Notes: a model not told the origin generated them from the sequence alone. DNA of 64,000 bases from Bacteroidota bacterium (GCA_020161435.1 JAIUNV010000003.1:576567-640566), one strand, 5' to 3'; positions 49,260-57,669 are shown, numbered from the stretch's first letter. A program made the numbers and translations.

Positions 49260-50090
49260 TTATCCCAGCGCTACACGCTTAAAGCCGAGCACCTGTACAT
49301 CGCTGCCCAAGTATTCTGCTACGGTTTTGCTGCTGTCTTTTACAAAAGGCTGTTGCATCAATGTGTTTTCTTTAAAGAAAGCATTGAGTTTGCCTTCGGC
49401 AATTTTTGCAATCATTTCCTCAGGCTTACCGGCCATTTTTGGATCGTTCTTCATTTGATCGATCACAATAGCACGTTCACGTTCGATGGTTTCGGCAGAT
49501 ACGCTTGAAGCATCAACGGCCAGTGGGTTCATGGCAGCAATTTGCATCGCTACGTCTTTACCTGCATCAGCAGCTTCTTTGCTCAGGCCTACCAATACGC
49601 CCATGCGGTATGCACCGTGGATGTAAGAGGCTACGTATTCAGCGTCTACACGCTCAAACTTGCTGATACCGATTTTTTCGCCGATAGAAGCCAGTTTGTC
49701 GTTGATGAGTTCAGCAACCTTAGTACCGTTTACGCTTACTTCAGCCAGTTCTTCTGCGCTTTTTACGTTGTTGGCAATAGCTGCGTCGGCAATGCTTTGT
49801 GCAAAGGCAACGAAGTCAGCATTCTTAGATACGAAGTCAGTTTCGCAGCTGATGCACACGGCAATACCGGTTTTGTTGTCGGCAGTGGTTTGTGCAATTA
49901 CTACACCTTCTTTGGCTTCGCGGTCGCTACGCTTGGCAGCAATCTTCTGGCCTTGCTTACGCAACCAGTCGATGGCAGCTTCGAAGTCGCCGTTGGTTTC
50001 AGTCAGCGCTTTGCGGCAATCCATCATACCGGCACCGGTAGCCTGACGGAGTTTATTAATATCAGCAGCGGTAATTGTTACAGTTGACAT
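49260..50090 (-). CDS. tsf: Elongation factor Ts
   Basis: 276 residues from ATG 50090; the longer frame would only add repeat-like intergenic sequence. ITAADINKLRQATGAGMMDCRKAL is the N-terminal UBA-like domain, and ISCETDFVSKNADFVAFA contains the conserved TDFV motif that contacts EF-Tu. It is last in rplM-rpsI-rpsB-tsf, about 240 bp after rpsB. It exchanges GDP for GTP on EF-Tu. Confidence 0.97.
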   Translation of the reverse strand: MSTVTITAADINKLRQATGAGMMDCRKALTETNGDFEAAIDWLRKQGQKIAAKRSDREAKEGVVIAQTTADNKTGIAVCISCETDFVSKNADFVAFAQSIADAAIANNVKSAEELAEVSVNGTKVAELINDKLASIGEKIGISKFERVDAEYVASYIHGAYRMGVLVGLSKEAADAGKDVAMQIAAMNPLAVDASSVSAETIERERAIVIDQMKNDPKMAGKPEEMIAKIAEGKLNAFFKENTLMQQPFVKDSSKTVAEYLGSDVQVLGFKRVALG

Positions 50091-50094
50091 ATGA

Positions 50095-50131
50095 GTTGAA
50101 TTTGAAAATTTGACAAGGTGAAAATTTGAGC
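50095..50131 (-). repeat. AT-rich word repeat in the tsf leader
   Basis: On the minus strand CAAATTTTCACCTTGTCAAATTTTCAAATT-type words occur just before tsf. Similar words lie before xth (53262-53299) and DUF4286 (54199-54239). Confidence 0.5.
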
Positions 50132-50331
50132 ATGAAGCAGGCGATACTGTTTCACATTCGTTTTTCAAATCAGGAGCATGGTCGTTATTAAACATGCTCC
50201 GGTGCGATACCCAAAGTTCGTTTGGTAGCAGCGCAAACCGGAGCAGGTTTTATTATGGTTTCATTAAGTACAACAAAGGATGCAGCCTAATGAACAAAAC
50301 CGATGGGCCTAAGCCCAAGGGCTACCGGACA

Positions 50332-51240
50332 TTAGCGGCCACCACCACCGGCAGGCTTACGACCACCGCCGCCAGCATTGGCTACGCGACGACGGGGAGC
50401 ACCACCAGGACCAGCAGCGTTGCCGCTGTTGGCACCACGGCCACGGCCACCACGACCAGCACGGTCACGGTCTTCGCCACCTTCTTCGGCATCAAAACGA
50501 GCCGATGCTTCGGTTACTTCTTCTTCAGTATCCTCTTCTTTAGCAGCCTGACGCTCAGCCAAACCTTCGGCAATAGCAGCAGTGAGGTAGTTTACGATGA
50601 TAGCGATAGACTTGGTAGCGTCATCGTTGGCAGGAACGGCGAAGTCTACTTTGTTGGGATCGCAGTTGGTATCTACCATACCGAGGGTAGTGATACCGAG
50701 GCGACGGGCTTCAGCCAAAGCGATGTGCTCGTGGCCAATATCTACCAAAAACAGGGCAGCAGGAATGCGGCTCATGTTGGCAATACCGCCGAGTACCTTT
50801 TCCATTTTGTCCTTATCACGGGTCAAAGTGAGGCGTTCTTTCTTGGTAATGCTTTCCAGTGTACCGTCGTTCAGCATTTTTTCGATGCTCTGCATTTTCT
50901 TCACACTCTTACGCACGGTGTTGAAGTTGGTGAGCATACCACCCAACCAACGTTCAGTAACGTAAGGCATGTTTACACGCTGAGCACATTCAGTTACGAT
51001 TTCTTTTGCCTGCTTTTTGGTAGCCACAAACATGATTTTTTTACCGCTCTTGGCAATTTGCTTAAGTGCGGCTGCAGACTCCTGCAGACCTTCTACTGTT
51101 TTGTTGAGGTCGATGATGTGGATGCCTTTCTTTTCGGCAAAAATGTAAGGCAGCATTTTGGGGTTCCACTTCTTTTTGAGGTGACCAAAGTGTACACCTG
51201 CATCGAGAAGCTGCTGCTGGAGAGAAGTATTTTGTTCCAT
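50332..51240 (-). CDS. rpsB: Ribosomal protein S2 with long Gly/Arg-rich tail
   Basis: 302 residues from ATG 51240. The S2 core (1-230) is normal: LLDAGVHFGHLKKKWNPKM, ERWLGGMLTNFNTV and LFLVDIGHEHIALAEARRL. The last ~65 residues are unusual: an acidic part (KEEDTEEEVTEASARFDAEEGG) and an RGG-like tail (GRGGRGRGANSGNA, then PRRRVANAGGGGRKPAGGGGR). Some Bacteroidota S2 proteins have acidic tails; the RGG-type end is less familiar to me. Its mRNA leader from rpsI contains a large imperfect hairpin. It belongs to the small ribosomal subunit. Confidence 0.97.
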   Translation of the reverse strand: MEQNTSLQQQLLDAGVHFGHLKKKWNPKMLPYIFAEKKGIHIIDLNKTVEGLQESAAALKQIAKSGKKIMFVATKKQAKEIVTECAQRVNMPYVTERWLGGMLTNFNTVRKSVKKMQSIEKMLNDGTLESITKKERLTLTRDKDKMEKVLGGIANMSRIPAALFLVDIGHEHIALAEARRLGITTLGMVDTNCDPNKVDFAVPANDDATKSIAIIVNYLTAAIAEGLAERQAAKEEDTEEEVTEASARFDAEEGGEDRDRAGRGGRGRGANSGNAAGPGGAPRRRVANAGGGGRKPAGGGGR

Positions 51241-51266
51241 TTGAATGACTTGTTTGTTGTTTGTAG

Positions 51267-51325
51267 TTTTTTGTTTGTTGTTGGTTTGTGCCGTTTGGAA
51301 AACCAACAACAACAAACCAAAAACC
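51267..51325 (-). repeat. Large imperfect hairpin between rpsI and rpsB
   Basis: A T/G-rich arm (51267-51287) and an A/C-rich arm (51300-51325) of about 20 nt are near-perfect complements with a 3-nt insertion. It sits in the rpsB leader; candidate r-protein autoregulatory site, attenuator or processing hairpin. Confidence 0.55.
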
Positions 51326-51335
51326 AAAACCGGAA

Positions 51336-51725
51336 TTAACGTTTAGAGAACTGGAAGCTCTTACGTGCTTTCTTCTTACCAGGTTTTTTACGTTCTACAG
51401 CACGTGGGTCGCGGGTAAGCAGGCCAGCGGCTTTCAGTGCAGGGCGGAACTCTGGGTTTACTTCAATGAGGGCACGGGCAATGCCGAGCTTGGTAGCTTC
51501 GGCCTGGCCTTTGATACCACCACCAGCAGCGTTTACTTTTACATCATACTTGTCGATGCCTTCAACGGTTTTCAATGGCAGTTCTACCTGATTTTGCAGG
51601 TATACCAACGGGAAATACACTTTGTAATCCTTGTCGTTTATAGTGATAGCACCGCTACCCTTGGTCAGAAATACGCGGGTTACCGCTTCTTTCCTACGAC
51701 CCAATGCATTTGTTTGCTTTTCCAT
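51336..51725 (-). CDS. rpsI: Ribosomal protein S9
   Basis: 129 residues. It starts NALGRRKEAVTRVFLTKGSG and ends KKPGKKKARKSFQFSKR; the C-terminal SKR is the tail that reaches the P-site tRNA. GGIKGQAEATKLGIARAL is the conserved central block. It lies 64 bp downstream of rplM in the same operon. Confidence 0.97.
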   Translation of the reverse strand: MEKQTNALGRRKEAVTRVFLTKGSGAITINDKDYKVYFPLVYLQNQVELPLKTVEGIDKYDVKVNAAGGGIKGQAEATKLGIARALIEVNPEFRPALKAAGLLTRDPRAVERKKPGKKKARKSFQFSKR

Positions 51726-51789
51726 TTATTTGGAATTTGAGATTGTAATGTGGTAAAATCCTATCGCCCCTGTGGGCATTAGGGGGTTG

Positions 51790-52233
51790 TTAGAATTTCA
51801 GATCTTTTGGTTGCTGCGCAGTGTGCGGATGCTGCGTACCAGCATATACAAACAGCTTCTTCACCATTTTGCGACCCAGACGGTTTTTGGGGAGCATGCC
51901 TTTTACGGCACGTTCTACAATTACTTCAGGGCGACGCTTCAGCAAATCCTTAGCAGTTTCTTCTTTGAGACCACCGGGGTAACCGCTGAAATTCTGGTAC
52001 ATTTTGTCGTCAAACTTGTTGCCGGTAAATACAACCTTATCGGCGTTGATAACAATCACGTAGTCACCAGTGTCTACGTGTGGAGTGTATGAGGCCTTGT
52101 GCTTGCCACGCAATACAGCGGCAATACGGGCACACATACGTCCTACGGTTTGATTGGTACCGTCTACAACGAACCACTGACGCTGTACGGTAGCCGCATT
52201 CGCATGCTTTGTAGTAAAATGTAACTTACTCAT
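51790..52233 (-). CDS. rplM: Ribosomal protein L13
   Basis: 147 residues. [45 protein letters not shown] and [14 protein letters not shown] are the family blocks. First gene of the rplM-rpsI-rpsB-tsf operon; a promoter with a perfect -7 box lies 65-96 bp upstream. Confidence 0.97.
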   Translation of the reverse strand: MSKLHFTTKHANAATVQRQWFVVDGTNQTVGRMCARIAAVLRGKHKASYTPHVDTGDYVIVINADKVVFTGNKFDDKMYQNFSGYPGGLKEETAKDLLKRRPEVIVERAVKGMLPKNRLGRKMVKKLFVYAGTQHPHTAQQPKDLKF

Positions 52234-52297
52234 TCTTGTTTTTTTAAGTTGGATAGTGTCGCCATCCCGTACACTACCCGGTTTTCAAATTGGGTGG

Positions 52298-52329
52298 CAA
52301 AGGTATCGGGATACACAACATACAGCCAA
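52298..52329 (-). promoter_or_regulatory. rplM operon promoter
   Basis: Minus-strand TTG (52327-52329), 21-nt spacer, TACCTTTG (52298-52305), exact -7 consensus. The leader to the ATG is about 60 nt and could carry an r-protein control site. Confidence 0.7.
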
Positions 52330-52493
52330 GATTTTACAAGTCTTTTTTGTAAGCACCTATTGCAACGTGTTGATTTTCAATAAAATTTTTTACTGCTTTT
52401 TTATCTCCATAGCTCAAAGTGGCCACTGGCAAGGCTTTTGAGCCTATGAAATGCCGAAAGGCTTATCCCTACAATGTTTGGTGTAATGGCTAT

Positions 52494-53066
52494 TTACAAC
52501 CTTATCGTATCCAACATGCGCATCTCCCCCGGCTGCAGGCCTTCAATAGTAAGCCTGCCCTGGCGCCAACGTACCAGCCGCAGGGTAGGAAAACCCACGG
52601 CAGCCGTCATGCGGCGTACCTGCCGGTTTTTACCTTCGGTAATAGTGAGGCTCAGCCAACTGGTGGGAATATTGGCCCGATAGCGGATGGGTGGATGCCG
52701 CTCTGGCAGGTTGGGTTCGGCAGGCAGCAGCCTTGCATGGGCCGGCAAGGTTTGGTGCGGTTTGCCATCAATAGAAATGAGCACTCCTTTTTCCAGCTGT
52801 TGCAAAGCTTCATCAGTTATCTGACCTTCTACCTGCACCCAGTATTCTTTTTCGGTTTTGGCATTGGGGTGCAGCAGTTGCTGGTTCAGGCGTTTGTCGT
52901 TGGTCAGTAGCAGCAGGCCTTCGCTATCATAATCGAGCCGGCCAACCGGGTACACATCTTGCTCCACAGAAAAAAAATCTTTCAGCGTTTGCTTGCCTTC
53001 TACGGGGCTAAACTGACTCATGACCTGAAAAGGCTTGTAGATGAGGTAATATTTTAGTTTGGGCAT
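52494..53066 (-). CDS. rluE: 23S rRNA pseudouridine synthase RluE-like
   Basis: 190 residues. YYLIYKPFQVMSQFSP and TLKDFF begin the RluE signature, and GRLDYDSEGLLLLTND contains the catalytic Asp45 (GRLD motif). PPIRYRANIPTSWLSLTITEGKNRQVRRMTAAVGFPTLRLVR is the C-terminal block and matches RluE very closely. There is no S4 domain, unlike RsuA or RluB. It modifies a uridine in domain V of 23S rRNA, position by analogy only (E. coli U2457). It stands alone, divergent from xth. Confidence 0.9.
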   Translation of the reverse strand: MPKLKYYLIYKPFQVMSQFSPVEGKQTLKDFFSVEQDVYPVGRLDYDSEGLLLLTNDKRLNQQLLHPNAKTEKEYWVQVEGQITDEALQQLEKGVLISIDGKPHQTLPAHARLLPAEPNLPERHPPIRYRANIPTSWLSLTITEGKNRQVRRMTAAVGFPTLRLVRWRQGRLTIEGLQPGEMRMLDTIRL

Positions 53067-53261
53067 ACGCTACATTTTTGAACCACGGAGACAAGGAGGC
53101 ACAAAGGAACACTAAGGAATCAACAGTTGGCGGTTTGCAGTTTGCAAGGCCTGCCTTTTGTTTTTTGAAACACATTTGCGCATTGATTTCACTCATTGAC
53201 TCATTGACGGTATTTCATTGGCATATTTGCACATCTGTTTTTCGCAGTTTATTTGTCCCAT

Positions 53262-53299
53262 TTGCACATCAGCACAATTGCTCATTTTCACATTTATCT
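53262..53299 (+). repeat. AT-rich word repeat upstream of xth
   Basis: ATTTGCACATC/AATTGCTCATTTTCACATTT-type words. This stretch and about 50 bp before it form a degenerate tandem of 8-12-bp words ending in the xth start codon region. Confidence 0.5.
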
Positions 53300-54070
53300 A
53301 TGCGTATCATATCCTACAACGTCAACGGTATTCGGGCGGCAATAAAAAAAGGCTTTCTCGACTGGCTGCAAACCGACCCAGCCGATATCATTTGCCTGCA
53401 GGAAACTAAAGCAGTGAAAGAAGACATTGATCAAAGCACTTTTACCCAACTGGGCTACCACGACTATTGGTTTAGTGCCGAAAAGAAAGGATACAGCGGC
53501 GTGGCCATTCTCACTAAAAAGCCAGCCGACCAGGTACTGTATGGCAATGGCATTGCCCAGAGCGATGCAGAAGGCCGGGTTATAAGGGCCGACTTAGGCG
53601 ATGTAACGGTGGTGAACGCCTATTTTCCCAGCGGCACCAGTGGCGATGAAAGGCAAGCTTACAAATATGTGTGGCTCGATGAGTTTTTGGGGCATATCAA
53701 TGACCTGCGCCAAAGCCGGCCGCAACTGGTGATTACCGGCGATTACAACATTGCCCACCGCGAAATAGACATCCACGACCCGAAGGGCAACAAAAAGTCA
53801 AGCGGCTTTTTACCAGAAGAACGAGCCTGGATGGACAAATGGCTATCGCATGATTTGATTGACACTTACCGTCATTTGAACCCTGAGCAAACCGGTGCAT
53901 ATAGTTGGTGGAGCCAACGCTTTCCGAGTGTGCGGCTCAACAACAAAGGCTGGCGCATTGACTATATTTCTGTAACCGGCAATCTGGCGCCCCGCATCAA
54001 AGCCGCCGCTATTTACCCCGATGTAAAACACAGCGACCACTGCCCTGTGTATGTGGAGCTGGGTAAATGA
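53300..54070 (+). CDS. xth: Exodeoxyribonuclease III
   Basis: 256 residues from ATG 53300. RIISYNVNGIRAAIKKGFLDWL is the EEP-family start; IICLQETKA holds the metal Glu, VVNAYFPSGTSGDER, ITGDYNIAHREIDIHDP the Asn/Asp pair and HSDHCPVYVEL the catalytic Asp-His. It is an AP endonuclease and 3'-exonuclease of base-excision repair. The 1.2-kb context is otherwise a mix of r-protein genes and small units; its upstream region is repeat-like. Confidence 0.95.
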   Translation: MRIISYNVNGIRAAIKKGFLDWLQTDPADIICLQETKAVKEDIDQSTFTQLGYHDYWFSAEKKGYSGVAILTKKPADQVLYGNGIAQSDAEGRVIRADLGDVTVVNAYFPSGTSGDERQAYKYVWLDEFLGHINDLRQSRPQLVITGDYNIAHREIDIHDPKGNKKSSGFLPEERAWMDKWLSHDLIDTYRHLNPEQTGAYSWWSQRFPSVRLNNKGWRIDYISVTGNLAPRIKAAAIYPDVKHSDHCPVYVELGK

Positions 54071-54074
54071 TCGG

Positions 54075-54185
54075 ACGCGGATAAAATGCAATGGGACGCG
54101 GATTTACACGGATGAAGAGAGGATTAACACAGATATTTTGGGGATGCCTTCCTATCAACTATCATCCAGCATCTACCAACTATTT
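54075..54185. repeat. Degenerate intergenic word repeats
   Basis: GGACGCGGAT occurs twice (54074-54083 region and again near 54093), with ACACGGAT and AACACAGAT between. A second set of CCAACTAT/CATCCAGCATC words follows. These are the type of short quasi-tandem words often left between Bacteroidota genes. Confidence 0.45.
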
Positions 54186-54198
54186 TAGCCCCCCTATA

Positions 54199-54239
54199 GG
54201 CACATTTTCAAATTAGCTCTTTAGCACATTTGTATTTCT
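54199..54239 (+). repeat. AT-rich word repeat upstream of DUF4286 gene
   Basis: GCACATTTTCAAATTAGC and TTTAGCACATTTG words directly before the ATG; same family as upstream of xth and in the tsf leader. Confidence 0.5.
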
Positions 54240-54545
54240 ATGCACATTTATAACGTCACCACCAAAGTAACCTGGGCCATACACCAAGACTGGCTGCAAT
54301 GGATGCAACAGGTACATATACCCGAAGTAATGGCAACGGGCTGCTTTAACCGTTGGCAAATGGTACGACTATTGGAAACCGAGGACGAAGACGGCCCCAC
54401 CTACGCCGTTCAGTACCACGCCGACAGCCGCCAGCAATACGATACTTACATAGAAGTACATGCGCCTGCACTGCGCCAAAGCAGCATGGAAAAATGGGGC
54501 AACCAGTTTATTTCCTTCCGCAGTTTGATGGAAGTAGTTGCCTGA
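54240..54545 (+). CDS. DUF4286 family protein
   Basis: 101 residues. IYNVTTKVTWAIHQDWLQWMQQVHIPEVMATGCFNRW is the typical DUF4286 (EthD-like ferredoxin fold) start, and YAVQYHADSRQQYDTYIEVHAPALR the second half. Cytoplasmic, function unknown. Proteins of this class are small alpha-beta dimers. The following sequence is a strong terminator. Confidence 0.85.
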   Translation: MHIYNVTTKVTWAIHQDWLQWMQQVHIPEVMATGCFNRWQMVRLLETEDEDGPTYAVQYHADSRQQYDTYIEVHAPALRQSSMEKWGNQFISFRSLMEVVA

Positions 54546-54632
54546 TTGTGGAAAAGAATCAGCAGGGCTTTTTTTCGTTTTTGTAAATGGCATAAGCCCT
54601 GAAACCTGCGCCAGTACTGCATTTCGTGAAAC

Positions 54633-54685
54633 AAATCGCCAAAACCCTTGCTACACAAGCGTTTTGGCGATTTTTGCTTTTTTTT
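54633..54685 (+). terminator. Terminator upstream of HU gene
   Basis: A 13-bp perfect stem (54633-54645 with 54661-54673) with an inner CTTG/CAAG pair, followed by two T runs. Confidence 0.88.
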
Positions 54686-54771
54686 GCCTCTAATTTTCAT
54701 GACCTCCAAAAACGGCGGAAACCCAATACTGGCAAGGGTTTGCGCAAAAAAAATGTTGATAACTCAGCACC

Positions 54772-54800
54772 TTGGCTGATGGTGGTACATTCTATATTTG
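54772..54800 (+). promoter_or_regulatory. HU gene promoter
   Basis: TTG (54772-54774), 18-nt spacer, TATATTTG (54793-54800), exact -7 consensus. Confidence 0.65.
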
Positions 54801-54825
54801 TTGAAGACATTTAAAAACTCATTTT

Positions 54826-55095
54826 ATGAACAAAGCTGATTTGATTGCCAAGATTGCTGAAGATGCAGGTATTGCCAAAACACAGGCTGGTGCCGCTCTT
54901 GATTCTTTTGTAGAAGCGATCACTAAAACATTGAAGAAAGGTGACAAAGTAACCCTGGTTGGTTTCGGTACTTTCTCAGTTTCTAAGCGTGCCGCCCGTA
55001 CAGGTCGTAACCCACAAACTGGTGAAACCATCAAGATCAAGGCTAAAAAAGTTGCCCGCTTCAAGCCAGGCAAAGAGCTTTCTGAAAAGATCTAA
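54826..55095 (+). CDS. HU family DNA-binding protein
   Basis: 89 residues. [32 protein letters not shown] is the N-terminal helical half; [44 protein letters not shown] contains the DNA-binding arm with its conserved RNPQTG. It is a nucleoid-associated protein that bends DNA as a dimer. Own promoter and terminator (55115-55146). Confidence 0.97.
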   Translation: MNKADLIAKIAEDAGIAKTQAGAALDSFVEAITKTLKKGDKVTLVGFGTFSVSKRAARTGRNPQTGETIKIKAKKVARFKPGKELSEKI

Positions 55096-55114
55096 TTTTA
55101 CGCTGACCTACAGC

Positions 55115-55146
55115 AAAAAGCAGGGTGTGCAAACGCCCTGCTTTTT
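55115..55146 (+). terminator. HU gene terminator
   Basis: AAAAAGCAGGG (55115-55125) pairs with CCCTGCTTTTT (55136-55146); 10-nt loop, T6 run. Confidence 0.9.
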
Positions 55147-55165
55147 TATTTGGGTTGTATCAGCC

Positions 55166-55173
55166 TATATTTG
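55166..55173 (+). promoter_or_regulatory. -7 box of THX gene
   Basis: TATATTTG, exact match to TAnnTTTG; ATG 24 bp further on. No clear -33 element, since the upstream sequence is the HU terminator. Confidence 0.55.
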
Positions 55174-55197
55174 CCGCTCTAATAAAATCAATCAACT

Positions 55198-55320
55198 ATG
55201 GGAAGAGGTGATAAAAAAACCAAGAAGGGTAAGATCTTCAAAGGCTCTTTTGGTAAGTCTCGCTTGGCTCGCCCTACGCAAAACAAGCGTAGCGCTGTTA
55301 TCAAGAAGGAAGAAGCGTAA
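55198..55320 (+). CDS. 30S ribosomal protein THX
   Basis: A 40-residue very basic protein, MGRGDKKTKKGKIFKGSFGK at the start and ending KRSAVIKKEEA. It matches the short ribosomal protein THX (bTHX), which fills a cavity in the head of the 30S subunit in Thermus and Bacteroidota. It is flanked by its own -7 box and a strong terminator, so it is a single-gene unit. Confidence 0.93.
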   Translation: MGRGDKKTKKGKIFKGSFGKSRLARPTQNKRSAVIKKEEA

Positions 55321-55345
55321 TGATACATACGCCCCCGAAAAAATT

Positions 55346-55375
55346 AAAAGCAACAGTGTTTACTGTTGCTTTTTT
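55346..55375 (+). terminator. THX terminator
   Basis: AAAAGCAACAGT (55346-55357) with ACTGTTGCTTTT (55362-55373), GTTT loop, T6 run; perfect stem. It also lies at the 3' side of convergent pyrH. Confidence 0.92.
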
Positions 55376-55413
55376 ATTGCGCCCGGTTGCCCGCAGCTGC
55401 TATCTGATGTAGC

Positions 55414-56127
55414 TTATTTACTTACCAAAGTGCCCACCTGTTCGCCCATCACCACTTTTTTCAGGTTGCCGGGGGTGTTCATGTCAAATACAATAATGGG
55501 CAGGTTGTTTTCCATACACAGGGTAAACGCCGTCATGTCCATCACTTTCAGGTTTTTGCTGATGCACTCCTGATAGCTGATTTGTTCGTATTTGGTAGCG
55601 GTTGGGTCTTTTTCAGGATCGGCAGTGTAAATGCCATCTACCCGGGTGCCTTTCAAAATCACTTCGGCTTTAATCTCAATGGCCCTGAGTGAACCCGCAG
55701 TATCCGTGGTGAAATAGGGGTTGCCGGTACCGGCACCGAAAATCACGACCCGGCCTTTTTCAAGGTGACGCATGGCCCGGCGACGGATGTATGGTTCTGC
55801 CACCGCTTCCATTTTGATGGCGCTTTGCAAACGGGTGTACACACCAGCTTTTTCCATAGCACTTTGGATAGCCATACCATTGATAACGGTAGCCAGCATG
55901 CCCATGTAATCTCCTTGTGCACGTTCGATGCCGGTATCGGCTTCGTTCATACCGCGGTAAATATTGCCGCCGCCAATTACAATAGCCACTTCCACACCTT
56001 CCGCCACTATAGATTTGATTTCGGCAGCGTATTGCGCCAGCACTTTAGGATCGAGGCCAAAAGCATTGTCGCCCATCAGCGACTCACCAGAAAGTTTGAG
56101 CAATACCCGTTTGAATTTAGCTGCCAT
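55414..56127 (-). CDS. pyrH: UMP kinase
   Basis: 237 residues from ATG 56127. [21 protein letters not shown] is the amino-acid-kinase start; [34 protein letters not shown] and [22 protein letters not shown] are the UMP- and GTP-site blocks of PyrH. It makes UDP from UMP and ATP. The 60 bp before the ATG is open frame but has no support. Downstream partners such as frr are not next to it. Confidence 0.96.
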   Translation of the reverse strand: MAAKFKRVLLKLSGESLMGDNAFGLDPKVLAQYAAEIKSIVAEGVEVAIVIGGGNIYRGMNEADTGIERAQGDYMGMLATVINGMAIQSAMEKAGVYTRLQSAIKMEAVAEPYIRRRAMRHLEKGRVVIFGAGTGNPYFTTDTAGSLRAIEIKAEVILKGTRVDGIYTADPEKDPTATKYEQISYQECISKNLKVMDMTAFTLCMENNLPIIVFDMNTPGNLKKVVMGEQVGTLVSK

Positions 56128-56541
56128 GTGTTGGTAATTTTTACGTAGAAAGTGGCGCAAAGAACCTGAAAAAAAAGCGGACAGCAAAAAGGAAAAACCC
56201 GTCCTGCTGACAAAGGAAGCAGCTCATCAATAGGAGACGGGAAGTCAGAAAGTCCGGAGTCCGCTGACAGGAGTCCAGCGTCAACCGCCTACTCTCAGTC
56301 CTCGTTCCTTTTCCTACATCCGGTTGGTATCGCTACCAACCGCTAATTAACCGGACTGCCCATTTGATTTTGTGATGATTTGAATCAATCATAAGAACAC
56401 AACGTCCTTTGCAAGAGACATTGCTAGCCAATAAATAGCCATCGATTCAAAAAAAATCTGCGCATTCGTGGCTACCAGTATTTGGCCACAGATGCACAGA
56501 TTATTTATTAGATATTGAAAGCTACAAACAGAGCAGCAATA
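56128..56541. other. Intergenic region between pyrH and mqnC
   Basis: About 414 bp without a gene. It contains word repeats (GGAGTCC twice, 56256-56277), a 9-bp perfect hairpin CGGTTGGTA-TCGC-TACCAACCG (56321-56342) and a CACAGATGCACAGATT-type word near 56490. No RNA gene or promoter was recognised. Confidence 0.6.
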
Positions 56542-57669
56542 TCAATACGTTATCACTTGCTCTTCGATGACTGCAGGTAGCTCCCGCCATTGGTACAGCT
56601 GGTTGCGCAGCTGTGGCTCAAAGCCTGCTTCGGCTATGGCTTCCTGAATGCTCTTGTACGTAAAACGGTGTGGCGCACCGGCTGCACTCACCACATTTTC
56701 TTCGAGCATAATGCTGCCAAAATCGTTGGCACCGGCATGCAGACTCATTTGTGCTACGGCCTTACCCACCGTGAGCCAGCTGGCTTGAATGTTGGTAATG
56801 TTCGGCAGGAAAATGCGGCTGATGGCAATCATGCGTACATACTCTTCGCTGGTGGTAAGGTTGTGTACACCACGTATGCGGGTAAGCAGGGTATCTACAT
56901 CCTGGAAGGTCCATGGAATGAAGGCGGTGAAACCATAGCTGCCTTCCGGCTTACGGCTTTGTACTTCCCGCAATTTTTCCAAATGCTCAAAGCGTTCCCG
57001 CAGGGTTTCTACATGGCCAAACATCATGGTACCACTGGTAGCCAAGTTGAGCTTGTGGGCTTCGTGCATTACATCCAGCCATTCTTGCGCACCACATTTA
57101 CCCTTGCTGATGAGGCGACGCACCCTGTCGACCAATATTTCGGCACCGGCACCGGGCAGGCTGTCCATACCCGCTTCCTGCAAGGCTTTCAGCACTTCGG
57201 CATGGGTACTTTTTTCCAGCTTGGTTATGTGTGCCACTTCGGGTGGCCCGAGGGCATGCAGGCGGATATCGGGAAACTCAGCCTTGATGGCACGAAACGT
57301 ATCGACATAATACTTTAGGCCTAGCTCAGGATGATGACCGCCTTGCAGCAACAACTGATCGCCACCCCACTGAATGGTTTCCGCAATTTTTTTGCGGTAG
57401 GTATCCATGTCGGTGATGTAGGCTTCGGCATGGCCGGGTATGCGGTAGAAGTTGCAAAACTTACAGTTGGCAATGCACACGTTGGTGGTGTTTACATTGC
57501 GGTCTATTTGCCAGGTTACTTTGCCATGCGGCACTTTTTGGCGGCGCAGGGTATCGGCCACGGCCATGAGCTCTGCCAGCGGTGCATGCTCAAACAAAAA
57601 CATGCCTTCTTCAATGGTCAAAAATTCAGACCGGAGGGCTTTGTCGTATAAAGTTGGTAAATGAAACAT
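56542..57669 (-). CDS. mqnC: Cyclic dehypoxanthinyl futalosine synthase
   Basis: 375 residues from ATG 57669; an upstream 80-codon extension has no protein support. A radical-SAM enzyme with the 4Fe-4S motif CIANCKFC (Cys65, Cys69, Cys72). WGGDQLLLQGGHHPELGL, LPGAGAEILVDRVR and FGHVETLRERFEHL are the MqnC blocks. It closes the ring of dehypoxanthine futalosine in the futalosine route to menaquinone, so the organism makes menaquinone this way. It is a single gene with a clear promoter (57727-57756). Confidence 0.95.
   Translation of the reverse strand: MFHLPTLYDKALRSEFLTIEEGMFLFEHAPLAELMAVADTLRRQKVPHGKVTWQIDRNVNTTNVCIANCKFCNFYRIPGHAEAYITDMDTYRKKIAETIQWGGDQLLLQGGHHPELGLKYYVDTFRAIKAEFPDIRLHALGPPEVAHITKLEKSTHAEVLKALQEAGMDSLPGAGAEILVDRVRRLISKGKCGAQEWLDVMHEAHKLNLATSGTMMFGHVETLRERFEHLEKLREVQSRKPEGSYGFTAFIPWTFQDVDTLLTRIRGVHNLTTSEEYVRMIAISRIFLPNITNIQASWLTVGKAVAQMSLHAGANDFGSIMLEENVVSAAGAPHRFTYKSIQEAIAEAGFEPQLRNQLYQWRELPAVIEEQVITY

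Noticed and set aside
50091..50195. Longer start for EF-Ts
   Set aside because: The added sequence comes from the word-repeat leader and is not part of any EF-Ts; ATG 50090 fits the family start.
50194..51339. 381-codon plus-strand frame opposite rpsB
   Set aside because: It is the reverse reading of S2 including its Gly/Arg tail (giving Thr-rich nonsense); rpsB is certain.
54546..54709. Small minus-strand frames around the HU terminator
   Set aside because: They are made of the terminator stem and T runs and have no RBS or homology-like features.
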